DNA of 64,000 nt. It comes from Synechococcus sp. M16.1. GTDB taxonomy: Bacteria > Cyanobacteriota > Cyanobacteriia > PCC-6307 > Cyanobiaceae. Where the stretch lies: positions 1,488,001 to 1,552,000 of the forward strand of contig NZ_CP047954.1 in assembly GCF_014279895.1 (NCBI RefSeq), given 5' to 3'. The translations under genes and the position numbers were made by a program. The notes beneath the pieces were generated by a model. That model did not search any database. It was not told the origin of the DNA and worked only from the letters and a program-made list of their open reading frames with translations. Below, piece by piece: positions 9,639 through 17,765 of this stretch (position 1 is the first letter of the stretch; each line of letters opens with the position of its first letter).

Positions 9639-10886
9639 ATGAAAGCCATCAGCGTGCTGGGATCCACCGGTTCGATCGGCACCCAGACCCTCCAGATCGC
9701 CGAGGAGTTTCCGGAGCAGTTCCGCGTTGTGGCCCTGACGGCCGGCCGCAACCTGAAGCTTTTGGTTGACCAAGTTCAGAGGCATCGCCCTGAGGTGGTG
9801 GCCCTGGCCGATGCCGATCTCCTGCCCGAACTGCAGGAGCGTCTGCAGGATGCCGGCGTCACAGGCGCTGATGCACCCCAGTTAGTTGGAGGTGCTGACG
9901 GTCTCAACGTTGCTGCCGCCTGGGACAGCGCCGACCTTGTGGTGACGGGCATTGTTGGTTGCGCCGGTCTGTTGCCGACCCTGGCGGCGATCCGCGCCGG
10001 CAAAGACCTGGCTTTAGCGAACAAGGAAACGCTGATTGCAGCCGGCCCCGTGGTGCTGCCGGAGCTGAAGAAGAGCGGCAGCCGTCTGCTGCCGGCGGAT
10101 TCGGAGCACTCGGCAATTTTCCAGTGCCTGCAGGGAACCCCCTGGGCTGAAAACGCACGCCTCTCCACCGGCGTGCCCACACCGGGGCTGCGCCGGATTC
10201 AGCTCACAGCCTCCGGCGGCGCCTTCCGCGACTGGACGGCCGCCGACCTTGAAAAGGCCACCGTTGCTGATGCCACCAGTCATCCCAACTGGAGCATGGG
10301 CCGCAAGATCACCGTGGATTCCGCCTCCTTGATGAACAAGGGGCTGGAGGTGATCGAAGCCCACTACCTGTTCGGCCTGGATTACGACCACATCGAGATC
10401 GTGATCCATCCCCAGAGCATCATCCATTCGATGATCGAGCTGGCGGATTCCTCCGTGCTGGCCCAACTGGGCTGGCCCGATATGAAGCTGCCGATCCTCT
10501 ACTGCCTCAGCTGGCCTTCACGCCTCGAGACGCCATGGCGGCGACTGGATCTCACGGAAGTGGGTCAGCTCAGCTTCCGGGCCCCCGATCCCGCCAAGTA
10601 CCCCTGCATGGAGCTGGCCTACGCCGCTGGACGCGCCGGCGGCACCATGCCTGCGGTGATGAATGCTGCCAACGAGGAAGCCGTGGCGCAGTTCCTCGAA
10701 GAGAAGATTCACTTCCTCGATATCCCCACAGTGATCGAGGCCGCCTGCGAGCGTCATAAACCCGATCTGATGGCCCAACCCCAGTTGGACGACGTGCTGC
10801 GGGTGGATCAGTGGGCGCGAACCGCCGTGCGAGAACAGGTGAACCGCGGTGTGACCCGTTTGCCTATGGGAGCGCTCGCCGCTTAG
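9639..10886 (+). CDS. dxr: 1-deoxy-D-xylulose-5-phosphate reductoisomerase
   Basis: Dxr catalyses the first committed step of the MEP isoprenoid pathway, making 2-C-methyl-D-erythritol 4-phosphate for chlorophyll phytyl chains, carotenoids and quinones. The NADPH-binding GSTGSIG motif is at residues 7-13, [14 protein letters not shown] gives metal and substrate residues, [12 protein letters not shown] is the flexible-loop region, and NAANEEAV lies near the C-terminus. I start at the ATG at 9639, directly before the Rossmann strand; the open frame upstream runs into the divergent symporter promoter. The protein is 415 residues. Confidence 0.97.
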   Translation: MKAISVLGSTGSIGTQTLQIAEEFPEQFRVVALTAGRNLKLLVDQVQRHRPEVVALADADLLPELQERLQDAGVTGADAPQLVGGADGLNVAAAWDSADLVVTGIVGCAGLLPTLAAIRAGKDLALANKETLIAAGPVVLPELKKSGSRLLPADSEHSAIFQCLQGTPWAENARLSTGVPTPGLRRIQLTASGGAFRDWTAADLEKATVADATSHPNWSMGRKITVDSASLMNKGLEVIEAHYLFGLDYDHIEIVIHPQSIIHSMIELADSSVLAQLGWPDMKLPILYCLSWPSRLETPWRRLDLTEVGQLSFRAPDPAKYPCMELAYAAGRAGGTMPAVMNAANEEAVAQFLEEKIHFLDIPTVIEAACERHKPDLMAQPQLDDVLRVDQWARTAVREQVNRGVTRLPMGALAA

Positions 10887-10888
10887 GC

Positions 10889-11251
10889 ATGCAACGGGTC
10901 AGCCATCACCTCCTGCTCTGCGCAACCGCCACCAAAGCCAAATGCTGCGATTCAGCGCTTGGGGCACAAACCTGGAATGAACTGAAGAGCGTTGTTCGCG
11001 AACTGAATCTCGAAAACACGGAACGCCCGGAGGGGATTGTTCTGCGCAGCAAAGCCGATTGCCTCAGGGTGTGCGAACGAGGGCCGATTCTTCTGGTCTG
11101 GCCAGACGGAATTTGGTACGCCGACGTTTCGCCTGATCGCGTCAAAAGAATCATCGAACAACACATCATCGGCCAACAACCCGTTGAAGAATGGATCCTC
11201 AAAAGAACACCATTCGAGACAACCACTGGCGCCCCTTCAGGCGAAATTTGA
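10889..11251 (+). CDS. thioredoxin-like [2Fe-2S] ferredoxin domain protein
   Basis: This 120-residue protein begins two bases after the dxr stop, so it is probably co-transcribed and translationally coupled. It has the cysteine layout of the thioredoxin-fold [2Fe-2S] ferredoxins: CATATKAKCC near residues 11-20, and CLRVC followed by a GPxLLVWPDG loop near 57-75. That pattern (C-x7/8-C ... C-x3-C) should bind one [2Fe-2S] cluster. An electron-donor role is inferred. A link to the iron-sulfur enzymes of the MEP pathway downstream of Dxr is attractive from context but unproven. Confidence 0.75.
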   Translation: MQRVSHHLLLCATATKAKCCDSALGAQTWNELKSVVRELNLENTERPEGIVLRSKADCLRVCERGPILLVWPDGIWYADVSPDRVKRIIEQHIIGQQPVEEWILKRTPFETTTGAPSGEI

Positions 11252-11474
11252 TCCCAAATAAATCCAGCAAAGCATGAGCGAAAGGCTCAATTTGCACCCA
11301 AGAGAAGGAACTCTGAGCAAAAAGAGCTTGAAATTCAGCCGTAATTCCAAACAACGAAATCCGAACAATTGCTATTGGGCTCTGGAGCACCATGCGCCCA
11401 CAGGTCGCAGCCCAAGCAATTATGATGAAAACCTTAAAGCGCTAACTCATGAGCGCTTGTCTTGAGGCTTCCAT
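11252..11474. other. intergenic region upstream of the desaturase
   Basis: This 223-base, relatively AT-rich gap holds no gene I can support. A TATGAT hexamer at 11421-11426 is a plausible -10 element for the desaturase, with about 45 bases of leader. Two copies of AGCGCT (about 11439 and 11453) form a short inverted repeat just before the gene. A 63-codon ORF at 11274-11465 has poor third-position GC and is probably accidental. Confidence 0.35.
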
Positions 11475-12620
11475 TTGGCATTTGCAACAGCGACCCGACC
11501 CGCAAATCCAGCCCCTGAAGACAGCGCTGAATCAATCCTCTACCCGAGCAAGGCTGAGCTGCTCAGCGCCTTGCCAGCCGAGCTCTCCAAGCTGAGCCCA
11601 GTGAAGTCATGGGCGAGCCTGGCCATGTCTTCTGGCCTTTCGCTTCTGGCCGTCGGCCTTGGAACCCTGATTCCGCTCTCGGCAGCCGCCATCCCCCTCT
11701 GGCTCCTCTACGGCGTGATCACCGGCACCATCTCGATGGGCTGCTGGGTGATCGCCCATGAATGCGGCCATCACGCCTTCCACCCCAACCGCCGGATTGA
11801 AGGCGTTGTGGGCTTTGTGCTGCACAGCATTTTGCTTGTGCCGTACTACAGCTGGGCCCACAGCCACGCGGTTCACCACGCCCACTGCAATCACCTGGAA
11901 CAGGGAGAAACCCATGTTCCGCCGCGGGCAACATCACCGATGGGGCGAACCACCGAAAAGCTCAAGCAGAGGTTGAATCCCACCGTCTTCGGGATCATTT
12001 CTCTGTTCAATCACCTCGTGATTGGCTGGCAGCTTTATCTCTTCCTGGGCGCCACCGGCGGCGAGGACTACGACTCCCCCACCTCTCATTTCTGGAATCG
12101 CAAGCGCAATTTCAACGGCAAACGCCGCCTTTTCCCTCAGTCCTTCGGCAAATGGATGCTGCGATCCAACCTGGGATTGCTCGCCATAATTGCCCTGTTG
12201 ATCATCGCCTCTGTGCAGTTTTCCCTGCTCCGTGTGCTGTGCGTCTATGGCCTGCCCTACCTGGTGATCAACATGTGGCTGACCACCTACACCTGGCTGC
12301 AGCACACCAACACCGATATCCCTCACTTCTCCAACGAAACCTGGACTTGGTCGAAGGGTGCCCTGCAAACGGTTGATCGTCCCTACGGGCCCATCCTCAA
12401 CCTGCTGCACCATGGAATCGGCTCAACCCACGTGTGCCATCACGTGAATTCATCGATTCCGCATTACAACGCCTGGCGTGGAACTCAACTGCTGAGGCAG
12501 AGGTTCCCTGAGCTGGTGCGCTACGACTCCACACCGATCCACAAAGCGCTGTGGAGGATTGCCACCCGCTGTGGTGGCGCTGTGTACCAGAACCCAAGCG
12601 ATCGGGCCTTCTACTACTGA
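11475..12620 (+). CDS. membrane fatty-acid desaturase (acyl-lipid, DesA-like)
   Basis: This 381-residue membrane protein introduces double bonds into membrane-lipid acyl chains using a di-iron centre. The three histidine boxes are clear: HECGHHAFH near residue 95, HSHAVHHAHCNH near 132 and HVCHH near 321. Hydrophobic pairs lie at about 48-90 and 165-265. The only plausible start is TTG at 11475: a stop in frame at 11463 excludes anything longer, and the first ATG would remove 51 residues. The box spacing resembles Delta-12 (DesA) enzymes, but regiospecificity cannot be read from sequence. A hairpin at 12630-12648 follows the gene. Confidence 0.92.
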   Translation: MAFATATRPANPAPEDSAESILYPSKAELLSALPAELSKLSPVKSWASLAMSSGLSLLAVGLGTLIPLSAAAIPLWLLYGVITGTISMGCWVIAHECGHHAFHPNRRIEGVVGFVLHSILLVPYYSWAHSHAVHHAHCNHLEQGETHVPPRATSPMGRTTEKLKQRLNPTVFGIISLFNHLVIGWQLYLFLGATGGEDYDSPTSHFWNRKRNFNGKRRLFPQSFGKWMLRSNLGLLAIIALLIIASVQFSLLRVLCVYGLPYLVINMWLTTYTWLQHTNTDIPHFSNETWTWSKGALQTVDRPYGPILNLLHHGIGSTHVCHHVNSSIPHYNAWRGTQLLRQRFPELVRYDSTPIHKALWRIATRCGGAVYQNPSDRAFYY

Positions 12621-12629
12621 AGTGCGGAG

Positions 12630-12648
12630 GCCCCACAACAAGTGGGGC
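12630..12648. terminator. hairpin between convergent desaturase and hydrolase genes
   Basis: GCCCCAC (12630-12636) and GTGGGGC (12642-12648) form a perfect 7-bp GC-rich stem with a 5-base loop. It starts 10 bases after the desaturase stop and ends 8 bases before the end of the minus-strand hydrolase gene. It lacks a T tract, so its role as a bidirectional terminator is inferred. Confidence 0.55.
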
Positions 12649-12655
12649 ACACGGC

Positions 12656-13690
12656 TTAACCAGCAACAACGTCCCTGAGCCAGGCCGCCGCCAGCTGGTC
12701 GCCCCAGCAGCCGTCGCGGCCATGGAAGCCGTTGTGCCCTCCCCGTGGCGTGAACAAGGTGCGAATCGCAGCCTCCGGCGGCAGCGCCTCTGCGAGATCC
12801 ATTGCAGAGGAAGCAGGAACCCAAGGATCATCCAGGGCCTGCAGCAGCAAGGTGGGCGGCATCGCTTTACAGGCGGGCACCAGATGCTGCAGGGGTGAAG
12901 CCTCGCGGTAGTAGGCCTCCACATCAGCAAACCCCCAGCGGGGAGCCGTCACGGCACTGTCGAAATCACGAATCGAACGAGGGGGCGTCGCCTGCAGCTT
13001 GGCTTCCTCGTCGGCGCTCACCCCAAAGGGATCTGCCAGGGTCTGACGCACCAACCGCTTGAGCAGCCAGCGTTGGTAAACCCGATTGCGCGGTCGCTCG
13101 ATCGAGGCGCTGCAGGCCGCCAGATCCAGGGGACTGCTGGCACAGAAGAGGCCATCAAGCACACCGGGGGAAGCCAGAGCGGCATTGAGCAGCATCGTGC
13201 CGCCCAGGGAGATGCCTGCCCCCAGCAGTGGGCGACCCGCCGCCAAGCTTCGGGCCCGAGCAATCACCGGCAGCAGATCGCTGTTGCAGCGTGCTGCATA
13301 CGTGCCACCCGCAAGGTGGCGGCCTGGATCAGCACCGCGCAGGTTGAGGCGCAGCACTGCAAAACCGGCGGCCTGGAGCGTCACACCCATCCGCCTCAGG
13401 CCTTCCCGGGAACTGGATCCACCCAGCCCATGGAGCAGCAAAACCAAGCCTTTGGGGTCCCCTTCCGGCAGATCGAGCAGGGCCAGCAACGACCCGGCAG
13501 CCGCCGCTCCACTGGGCAGGGCTGGCACGGGAATTTCAATCGGAACCCCTTGATCGTGGGGGAGATCCACCTCGCGCAGGGTGTCGCGCAGGGTTTGCAG
13601 GTCACCGCCAATCCAGGGCCAGCGCTGCTCAAACGACGGAACCCCCAGCCGCTCCCGCAGCTGGGGGTTATCCACGCCGCGGGCCATCAC
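12656..13690 (-). CDS. alpha/beta hydrolase, YheT family
   Basis: This 344-residue protein belongs to the YheT/ABHD1-3-like group of alpha/beta hydrolases. The oxyanion-hole motif HGLGGSS, the nucleophile elbow GISLGG (Ser), the acid in DDPWVP and the catalytic histidine in GGHNGF are all present and in order. The likely activity is carboxylester or lipid hydrolysis; the substrate is unknown. Its start overlaps the pntB stop by four bases, so it is the last gene of the pnt operon. Whether it acts with transhydrogenase is unknown. Confidence 0.85.
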   Translation of the reverse strand: MMARGVDNPQLRERLGVPSFEQRWPWIGGDLQTLRDTLREVDLPHDQGVPIEIPVPALPSGAAAAGSLLALLDLPEGDPKGLVLLLHGLGGSSSREGLRRMGVTLQAAGFAVLRLNLRGADPGRHLAGGTYAARCNSDLLPVIARARSLAAGRPLLGAGISLGGTMLLNAALASPGVLDGLFCASSPLDLAACSASIERPRNRVYQRWLLKRLVRQTLADPFGVSADEEAKLQATPPRSIRDFDSAVTAPRWGFADVEAYYREASPLQHLVPACKAMPPTLLLQALDDPWVPASSAMDLAEALPPEAAIRTLFTPRGGHNGFHGRDGCWGDQLAAAWLRDVVAG

Positions 13691-15108
13691 TTCTTGCCCA
13701 GTCCCAGATCCTTGAGTTCCACCAGGAGATCGCCAAGCACCTTCTTGGCATCGCCGAACAGCATCGAGGTGTTGGCCAGCTCGAACAGATCGTTCTTGAT
13801 GCCGGAGTAGCCAGCGCTCATGCCCCGTTTCACCACGAACACCGTGCGGGCGTCCTGCACATCCAGAACGGGCATGCCGTAGAGCGGCGAATTGGGGTCG
13901 TTCTTGGCCTGGGGATTGACCACATCATTGGCACCCAGCACCAACACCACGTCGGTGGCAGGGAACTCGGGATTGATCTGATCCATCTCCTGCAGCTGCT
14001 CGTAGGGCACATCGGCCTCAGCCAGGAGCACGTTCATGTGACCCGGCATACGACCGGCCACCGGGTGAATGGCATAGGCCACATCGATACCAGCGCTCTC
14101 CAGCACCCGAGTCACTTCCCTGAGCGTGTGTTGCGCCTGAGCCACGGCCAAGCCATAGCCCGGAACAATCACCACCCGTTCAGCGGCCTCAAGGGTGAGA
14201 GCGCACTCCTCAACACTGCAGCTGGTGATGTTGGTGTATTCACCGCCGCCACCGCCTGCAGCGGTCGTGGCACCCAGGGCGCCACCGAACAGCACAGACA
14301 CCAGGGAACGGTTCATGCCGTTGCACATCACCTGGGTGAGGATCAGGCCAGCAGCACCAACCATGGCGCCGGCCACGATCAGCAACTGGCTGCCCACCAC
14401 GAAACCGGCAGCAGCGGCAGCCACACCGGAATAGCTGTTCAGCAGGGAGATCACCACGGGCATGTCGGCGCCGCCGATCGGCAGCGTCACCCCGATTCCC
14501 AGCAGCCCGGAGGCCACCACCAGCAGCCAGAGGCCCGTGCTCGAATCAGCGTTGCGCAGCATCTCAACGGCACCCACAAGGGATGCCACCGCCAGCGCAA
14601 TATTCACGGCGTGGCGCGCCTTGCTCTGCATCCAAGCCGGCGTGGACAGCCAACCCTGCAGCTTGGCCATGGCCACGATCGAGCCGGTGAAGGTGATCGC
14701 ACCCACGAACACGGAGACAACGATCGACACCACGGCCACAGGGCCTGCCGCATCGAGGGCCGCCGGGTAAAGCGCAGCAGCCAGAGCCACCAGCAGTGAC
14801 GACATGCCACCGCAGCCGTTGAAGAGGGCGACCGTCTCCGGCATCGAGGTCATCGGCACCCGCTGGGCGGTGATGGCGCCGAGCACACCACCCACCAACG
14901 TTCCGGCGATGATCCAGGTCCAGGCGGCGATGCTGATGCCGCTGGTGCCGAGGTAGTTGATCAGCAGACCCAGCACCGCAAGGCCCATGGCCACAGCGGC
15001 CAGCTGGTTGGCGCCCCTGGCGGAACGCACCTTGGAGAGACCTTTGATGCCGAGGGCCAGCAGCAGAACCGCAACCAGCTCGATCGCGTATTTGAGAAGG
15101 TCAGTCAT
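13687..15108 (-). CDS. pntB: NAD(P) transhydrogenase, beta subunit
   Basis: PntB carries most of the proton channel (domain II) and the NADP(H)-binding domain III of the proton-translocating transhydrogenase, which makes NADPH from NADH using the proton gradient. The 473-residue protein has about nine membrane segments over its first 270 residues. The C-terminal Rossmann domain contains GYGLAVAQAQH, HPVAGRMPGHMNVLLAEA and VLVLGANDVVNP, all hallmarks of domain III. It begins where pntA2 ends, with a one-base overlap. Confidence 0.97.
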   Translation of the reverse strand: MTDLLKYAIELVAVLLLALGIKGLSKVRSARGANQLAAVAMGLAVLGLLINYLGTSGISIAAWTWIIAGTLVGGVLGAITAQRVPMTSMPETVALFNGCGGMSSLLVALAAALYPAALDAAGPVAVVSIVVSVFVGAITFTGSIVAMAKLQGWLSTPAWMQSKARHAVNIALAVASLVGAVEMLRNADSSTGLWLLVVASGLLGIGVTLPIGGADMPVVISLLNSYSGVAAAAAGFVVGSQLLIVAGAMVGAAGLILTQVMCNGMNRSLVSVLFGGALGATTAAGGGGGEYTNITSCSVEECALTLEAAERVVIVPGYGLAVAQAQHTLREVTRVLESAGIDVAYAIHPVAGRMPGHMNVLLAEADVPYEQLQEMDQINPEFPATDVVLVLGANDVVNPQAKNDPNSPLYGMPVLDVQDARTVFVVKRGMSAGYSGIKNDLFELANTSMLFGDAKKVLGDLLVELKDLGLGKK

Positions 15109-15404
15109 CAGCGGTTCTCCTTGCGAGCAGGCTTGCGGCTGAACATGGCCAGCATGCGATCGGTCACGAGGAAGCCACCGATCACGTTGAACAGGGCAAA
15201 GCCCAGCGAGACGGAACCGAGCAGCAACAGCACGGTGTTGTCGCCGGCTTTGATGATGGCGGTGAGTGCTGCCAACACGGTGATGCCCGAGATGGCATTG
15301 GCACCACTCATCAAAGGAGTGTGCAGGGTGGGGGGAACCTTGCCGATCAGCTCCAGCCCAAGCAGGCTGCCAAGCAGGAGAACCCAGAGGAATTCAACAA
15401 ACAT
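15108..15404 (-). CDS. pntA2: NAD(P) transhydrogenase, alpha subunit part 2 (membrane part)
   Basis: This 98-residue protein consists of three or four membrane helices and corresponds to the C-terminal membrane part of the E. coli PntA. In this genome PntA is split into two genes, an arrangement also known from Rhodospirillum. The sequence HTPLMSGANAISGI is the conserved membrane motif of domain II. It shares one base with both neighbours, giving strict co-translation of the three subunits. Confidence 0.95.
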   Translation of the reverse strand: MFVEFLWVLLLGSLLGLELIGKVPPTLHTPLMSGANAISGITVLAALTAIIKAGDNTVLLLLGSVSLGFALFNVIGGFLVTDRMLAMFSRKPARKENR

Positions 15405-16558
15405 CAGTTGGCACCTGGGGTAAGGACATCGCCACGACGGATGGTGCCGTCCTGGGCGATCAGACAGCCGGCGATCAGTTCATCCTCGGGATCAAGGCTG
15501 AGGACGCCGTCCTTCAAGGTGGGCTCCAGCAGAGCCACGAGGTTGCGGGCGTAGAGCGCACTGGCGTGATTGGGAACACTGCAGGGCAGGTCGTTACCAC
15601 CGATCAGCTTCACACCCTTGCGATCCACGGTCTTGCCAGGAACGGTGTCGGCACAGTTGCCGCCCTGGGCCACGGCCAGATCCACCACCACCGCGCCGGG
15701 GCGCATCCGATCGAGCATGTCCTCGCTGATCAGACGCGGAGCGCGGCGGCCGGGCACCTGGGCGGTGCAGATGGCCACGTCGGCCTCCGCCAGCTGATCC
15801 GACAGCTGCTGACGCTGGGCCGCCAGGAAGGCATCGGAGGCCTGTTTGGCATAGCCACCGGATTCCGAAGGCTTGTCCTCCATTTCCGGAGGCTCAATGA
15901 AACGGGCGCCGAGGGATTCCACCTGCTCCTTCACCGCAGGTCTGATGTCACTGACGTACACGACAGCACCCAGACGGCGCGCCGTGGCCACGGCCTGAAG
16001 GCCGGCCACACCGGCTCCAAGAATCACCACCTTGGCCGGCTGAACGGTGCCCGCCGCCGTCATCAGCATCGGGAAGTAACGGTCCAGCGCGGCGGAGGCC
16101 AGCAGCACAGACTTGTAGCCCGCGATGTTGGCCTGGGAAGACAGCGCATCGGCGGACTGCGCCCGGCTGATCCGGGGCAACAGCTCGAGCGCCATGGCTG
16201 AAAGGCCGCTGCGCTTCAGGGCGGCCGTCAGCTCTTCGTTGGCGTAGGGAGACAGCAGACCCACCACCAGCGCTCCCTGGCGCAGGCAGGCCAGGGTGGC
16301 TGCGCTCGGCGATTGAACGCAGAGGAGAACGTCGGCCTGACCCCAGGCCGACGTGTCTCCTTTCTCAATGAGATCTGCACCCTGCTCGGCGTAGGCCTCA
16401 TCGAGGTAACCGGAAGGGGTACCGGCTCCGCATTCGACTGCGACGCTGCAGCCCAATGAGATGAATTTTTTGACCGTGTCCGGCGTTGCCGCGACCCGGG
16501 TTTCTCCCGGTGTCGACTCCACCGGTATCAGAAGTCTGGGCAAGGCGAACACATCCAC
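15404..16558 (-). CDS. pntA1: NAD(P) transhydrogenase, alpha subunit part 1 (NAD-binding)
   Basis: This soluble 384-residue subunit is domain I of the transhydrogenase, related to alanine dehydrogenase, and binds NAD(H). It starts with the typical ETRVAATP segment near residue 19, and the NAD-binding fold shows VILGAGVAGLQAVATARRLG near residue 172. The family RQD-type loop that contacts domain III is not obvious in unaligned form. I use GTG at 16558; another GTG six bases inside would also fit. It opens the operon pntA1-pntA2-pntB-yheT. Confidence 0.95.
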   Translation of the reverse strand: MDVFALPRLLIPVESTPGETRVAATPDTVKKFISLGCSVAVECGAGTPSGYLDEAYAEQGADLIEKGDTSAWGQADVLLCVQSPSAATLACLRQGALVVGLLSPYANEELTAALKRSGLSAMALELLPRISRAQSADALSSQANIAGYKSVLLASAALDRYFPMLMTAAGTVQPAKVVILGAGVAGLQAVATARRLGAVVYVSDIRPAVKEQVESLGARFIEPPEMEDKPSESGGYAKQASDAFLAAQRQQLSDQLAEADVAICTAQVPGRRAPRLISEDMLDRMRPGAVVVDLAVAQGGNCADTVPGKTVDRKGVKLIGGNDLPCSVPNHASALYARNLVALLEPTLKDGVLSLDPEDELIAGCLIAQDGTIRRGDVLTPGAN

Positions 16559-16667
16559 CGACCCAAGCGAGGTTACGAGGTCGCCTTCTCGCGATCAGGA
16601 ACCTTCCTGAAGAAAGGCCCTCAGTTCTGTCGCTCTTGCTACGTGAAGTGCACCCTCTGTGCTCCCC

Positions 16668-17246
16668 ATGGGCCTCAGCGCAATCGAGTGTCCGGACGGC
16701 CTCTGCCACAGCCACCACGGTGGCCATGCCGTTGAACGAGAAACCATGCAGTCCACCCTCCAGTTGCACGGCAAAGACTGGTGTGAACGGCTGGCGGAGC
16801 GGATTTATGAAATCTCCGTCGACACCTTTTCGCAAAGCGTGATGCCGAGCCTGCACACGGCCGGCTGGCAGCGACGCCATCTCGACTGGGAGTTCAAGCT
16901 CAACGACGGCGAGAGCGAACCCGATCGCACCCTGGTGGACGGGATGATCAACGCCACGGAAAGCTTCCTGCGCAGCAGCGAGGTGCACCGCCTGTTCATC
17001 CAGGAACTCGTGCAGGGCACCTTCGCGGAGGCCGAAAACGACGACCTGCGCATTCAGGCGGTGCGCACCTTGGTGGAGACCGAGATCGTGGCGATGCTTG
17101 AGGAGCACAAAGAGGAGCTGCTGGATCGGCTCGCTCAGCAGCTGCTGGACACCGCCAAGGGGGATTTCACGGCAGCTCGCTCCGCCTCGGAGGAGGCCTT
17201 GAAGGAGGTGGAGCACCTGGTGGTTAACCACGCCGAAGCGCTCTGA
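16668..17246 (+). CDS. conserved protein of unknown function with Cys/His-rich N-terminus
   Basis: This 192-residue acidic protein is mainly helical. I start at the ATG at 16668, which gives an N-terminus containing CPDGLCHSHHGGH, a compact cluster of two Cys and four His. A later ATG at 16746 would remove it and leave a 166-residue protein starting at the LHGKDWCERLAERIYEIS segment. Third-position GC is high throughout the longer version, which supports it. No catalytic motif is recognisable. It is divergent from pntA1. Metal binding by the N-terminus is only a suggestion from composition. Confidence 0.65.
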   Translation: MGLSAIECPDGLCHSHHGGHAVERETMQSTLQLHGKDWCERLAERIYEISVDTFSQSVMPSLHTAGWQRRHLDWEFKLNDGESEPDRTLVDGMINATESFLRSSEVHRLFIQELVQGTFAEAENDDLRIQAVRTLVETEIVAMLEEHKEELLDRLAQQLLDTAKGDFTAARSASEEALKEVEHLVVNHAEAL

Positions 17247-17294
17247 AGCAGGCGCTCTACAGCAAGCGCTGAGGATCCAAGACTTGCTGCCGGA

Positions 17295-17471
17295 TCAGAC
17301 GATCGGCAGCACTTCCTGTTCGAGGCCGGCGGCCCCGTTCACCTCTCCGCGGCGGTGCAGGACGCGGGCCCGAAGAATCAACGGATCGATGTCGCATTCG
17401 AGTTGCCAGCAGCCATCGAGCTGGTCGCGCTGCTGATCGAGGGGGCTGCTGAAGAAACGACGTTGGGCCAT
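17295..17471 (-). CDS. small protein of unknown function
   Basis: A 58-codon frame runs from the ATG at 17471. Nearly every codon ends in G or C, unlike the two overlapping frames, which argues that it is translated. A GTG at 17528 would add 19 residues. The product is polar, with two cysteines (in GCWQLECD) and an Asp-rich segment. I do not recognise it. It is divergent from the helicase gene and convergent with the gene ending at 17246. Confidence 0.5.
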   Translation of the reverse strand: MAQRRFFSSPLDQQRDQLDGCWQLECDIDPLILRARVLHRRGEVNGAAGLEQEVLPIV

Positions 17472-17563
17472 GGCGATGGGCGGGACCCGATCCCGATGGA
17501 GCTGATGGCCGGACGGTAGAGATGCCACGGCGCAAAGGAATGGTTAAAAAGACTCATCTTCCC

Positions 17564-17573
17564 GGGAGGTGAT
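17564..17573 (+). promoter_or_regulatory. full-length Shine-Dalgarno sequence without a canonical start codon
   Basis: GGGAGGTGAT contains nine consecutive bases complementary to the 16S rRNA 3' end. The base after it begins ATC, which is in the helicase frame. No ATG, GTG or TTG follows in that frame until 17766. A short out-of-frame ORF (ATG 17540, 10 codons) ends with a TGA inside this motif. Confidence 0.6.
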
Positions 17574-17621
17574 ATCTCAGCCGTCAGCTTCAACCTCCCG
17601 GCCAGGCAAACCACGAACGAG

Positions 17622-17696
17622 GTCCAGGCCCGCCAGGTTCAACCAAGACAAGTTCAACCAAGGCACGTTCAACCAAGACACGTTCAACCAAGACAG
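17622..17696 (+). repeat. five 15-bp tandem repeats encoding V-Q-P-R-[QH]
   Basis: Five consecutive 15-base units start at 17622, 17637, 17652, 17667 and 17682. The last four are nearly identical (GTTCAACCAAGRCAN) and the first is diverged (GTCCAGGCCCGCCAG). In the frame of the downstream helicase they read VQARQ, VQPRQ, VQPRH, VQPRH, VQPRQ and run straight into WQQQLIQLL, the start of the helicase domain. The unit length keeps the frame, so copy number could vary without harm. Confidence 0.85.
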
Positions 17697-17765
17697 TGGC
17701 AGCAACAGCTGATCCAGCTGCTGCGGCGCAGGCTCGAGCTCGAGGGCAGCAGCCGCGACCTGCTG

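Noticed and set aside
11274-11465. 63-codon ORF between the ferredoxin-like and desaturase genes
   Set aside because: Its third codon positions are not GC-rich like real genes here, the sequence is low in recognisable structure, and it has no ribosome binding site. It is probably accidental.
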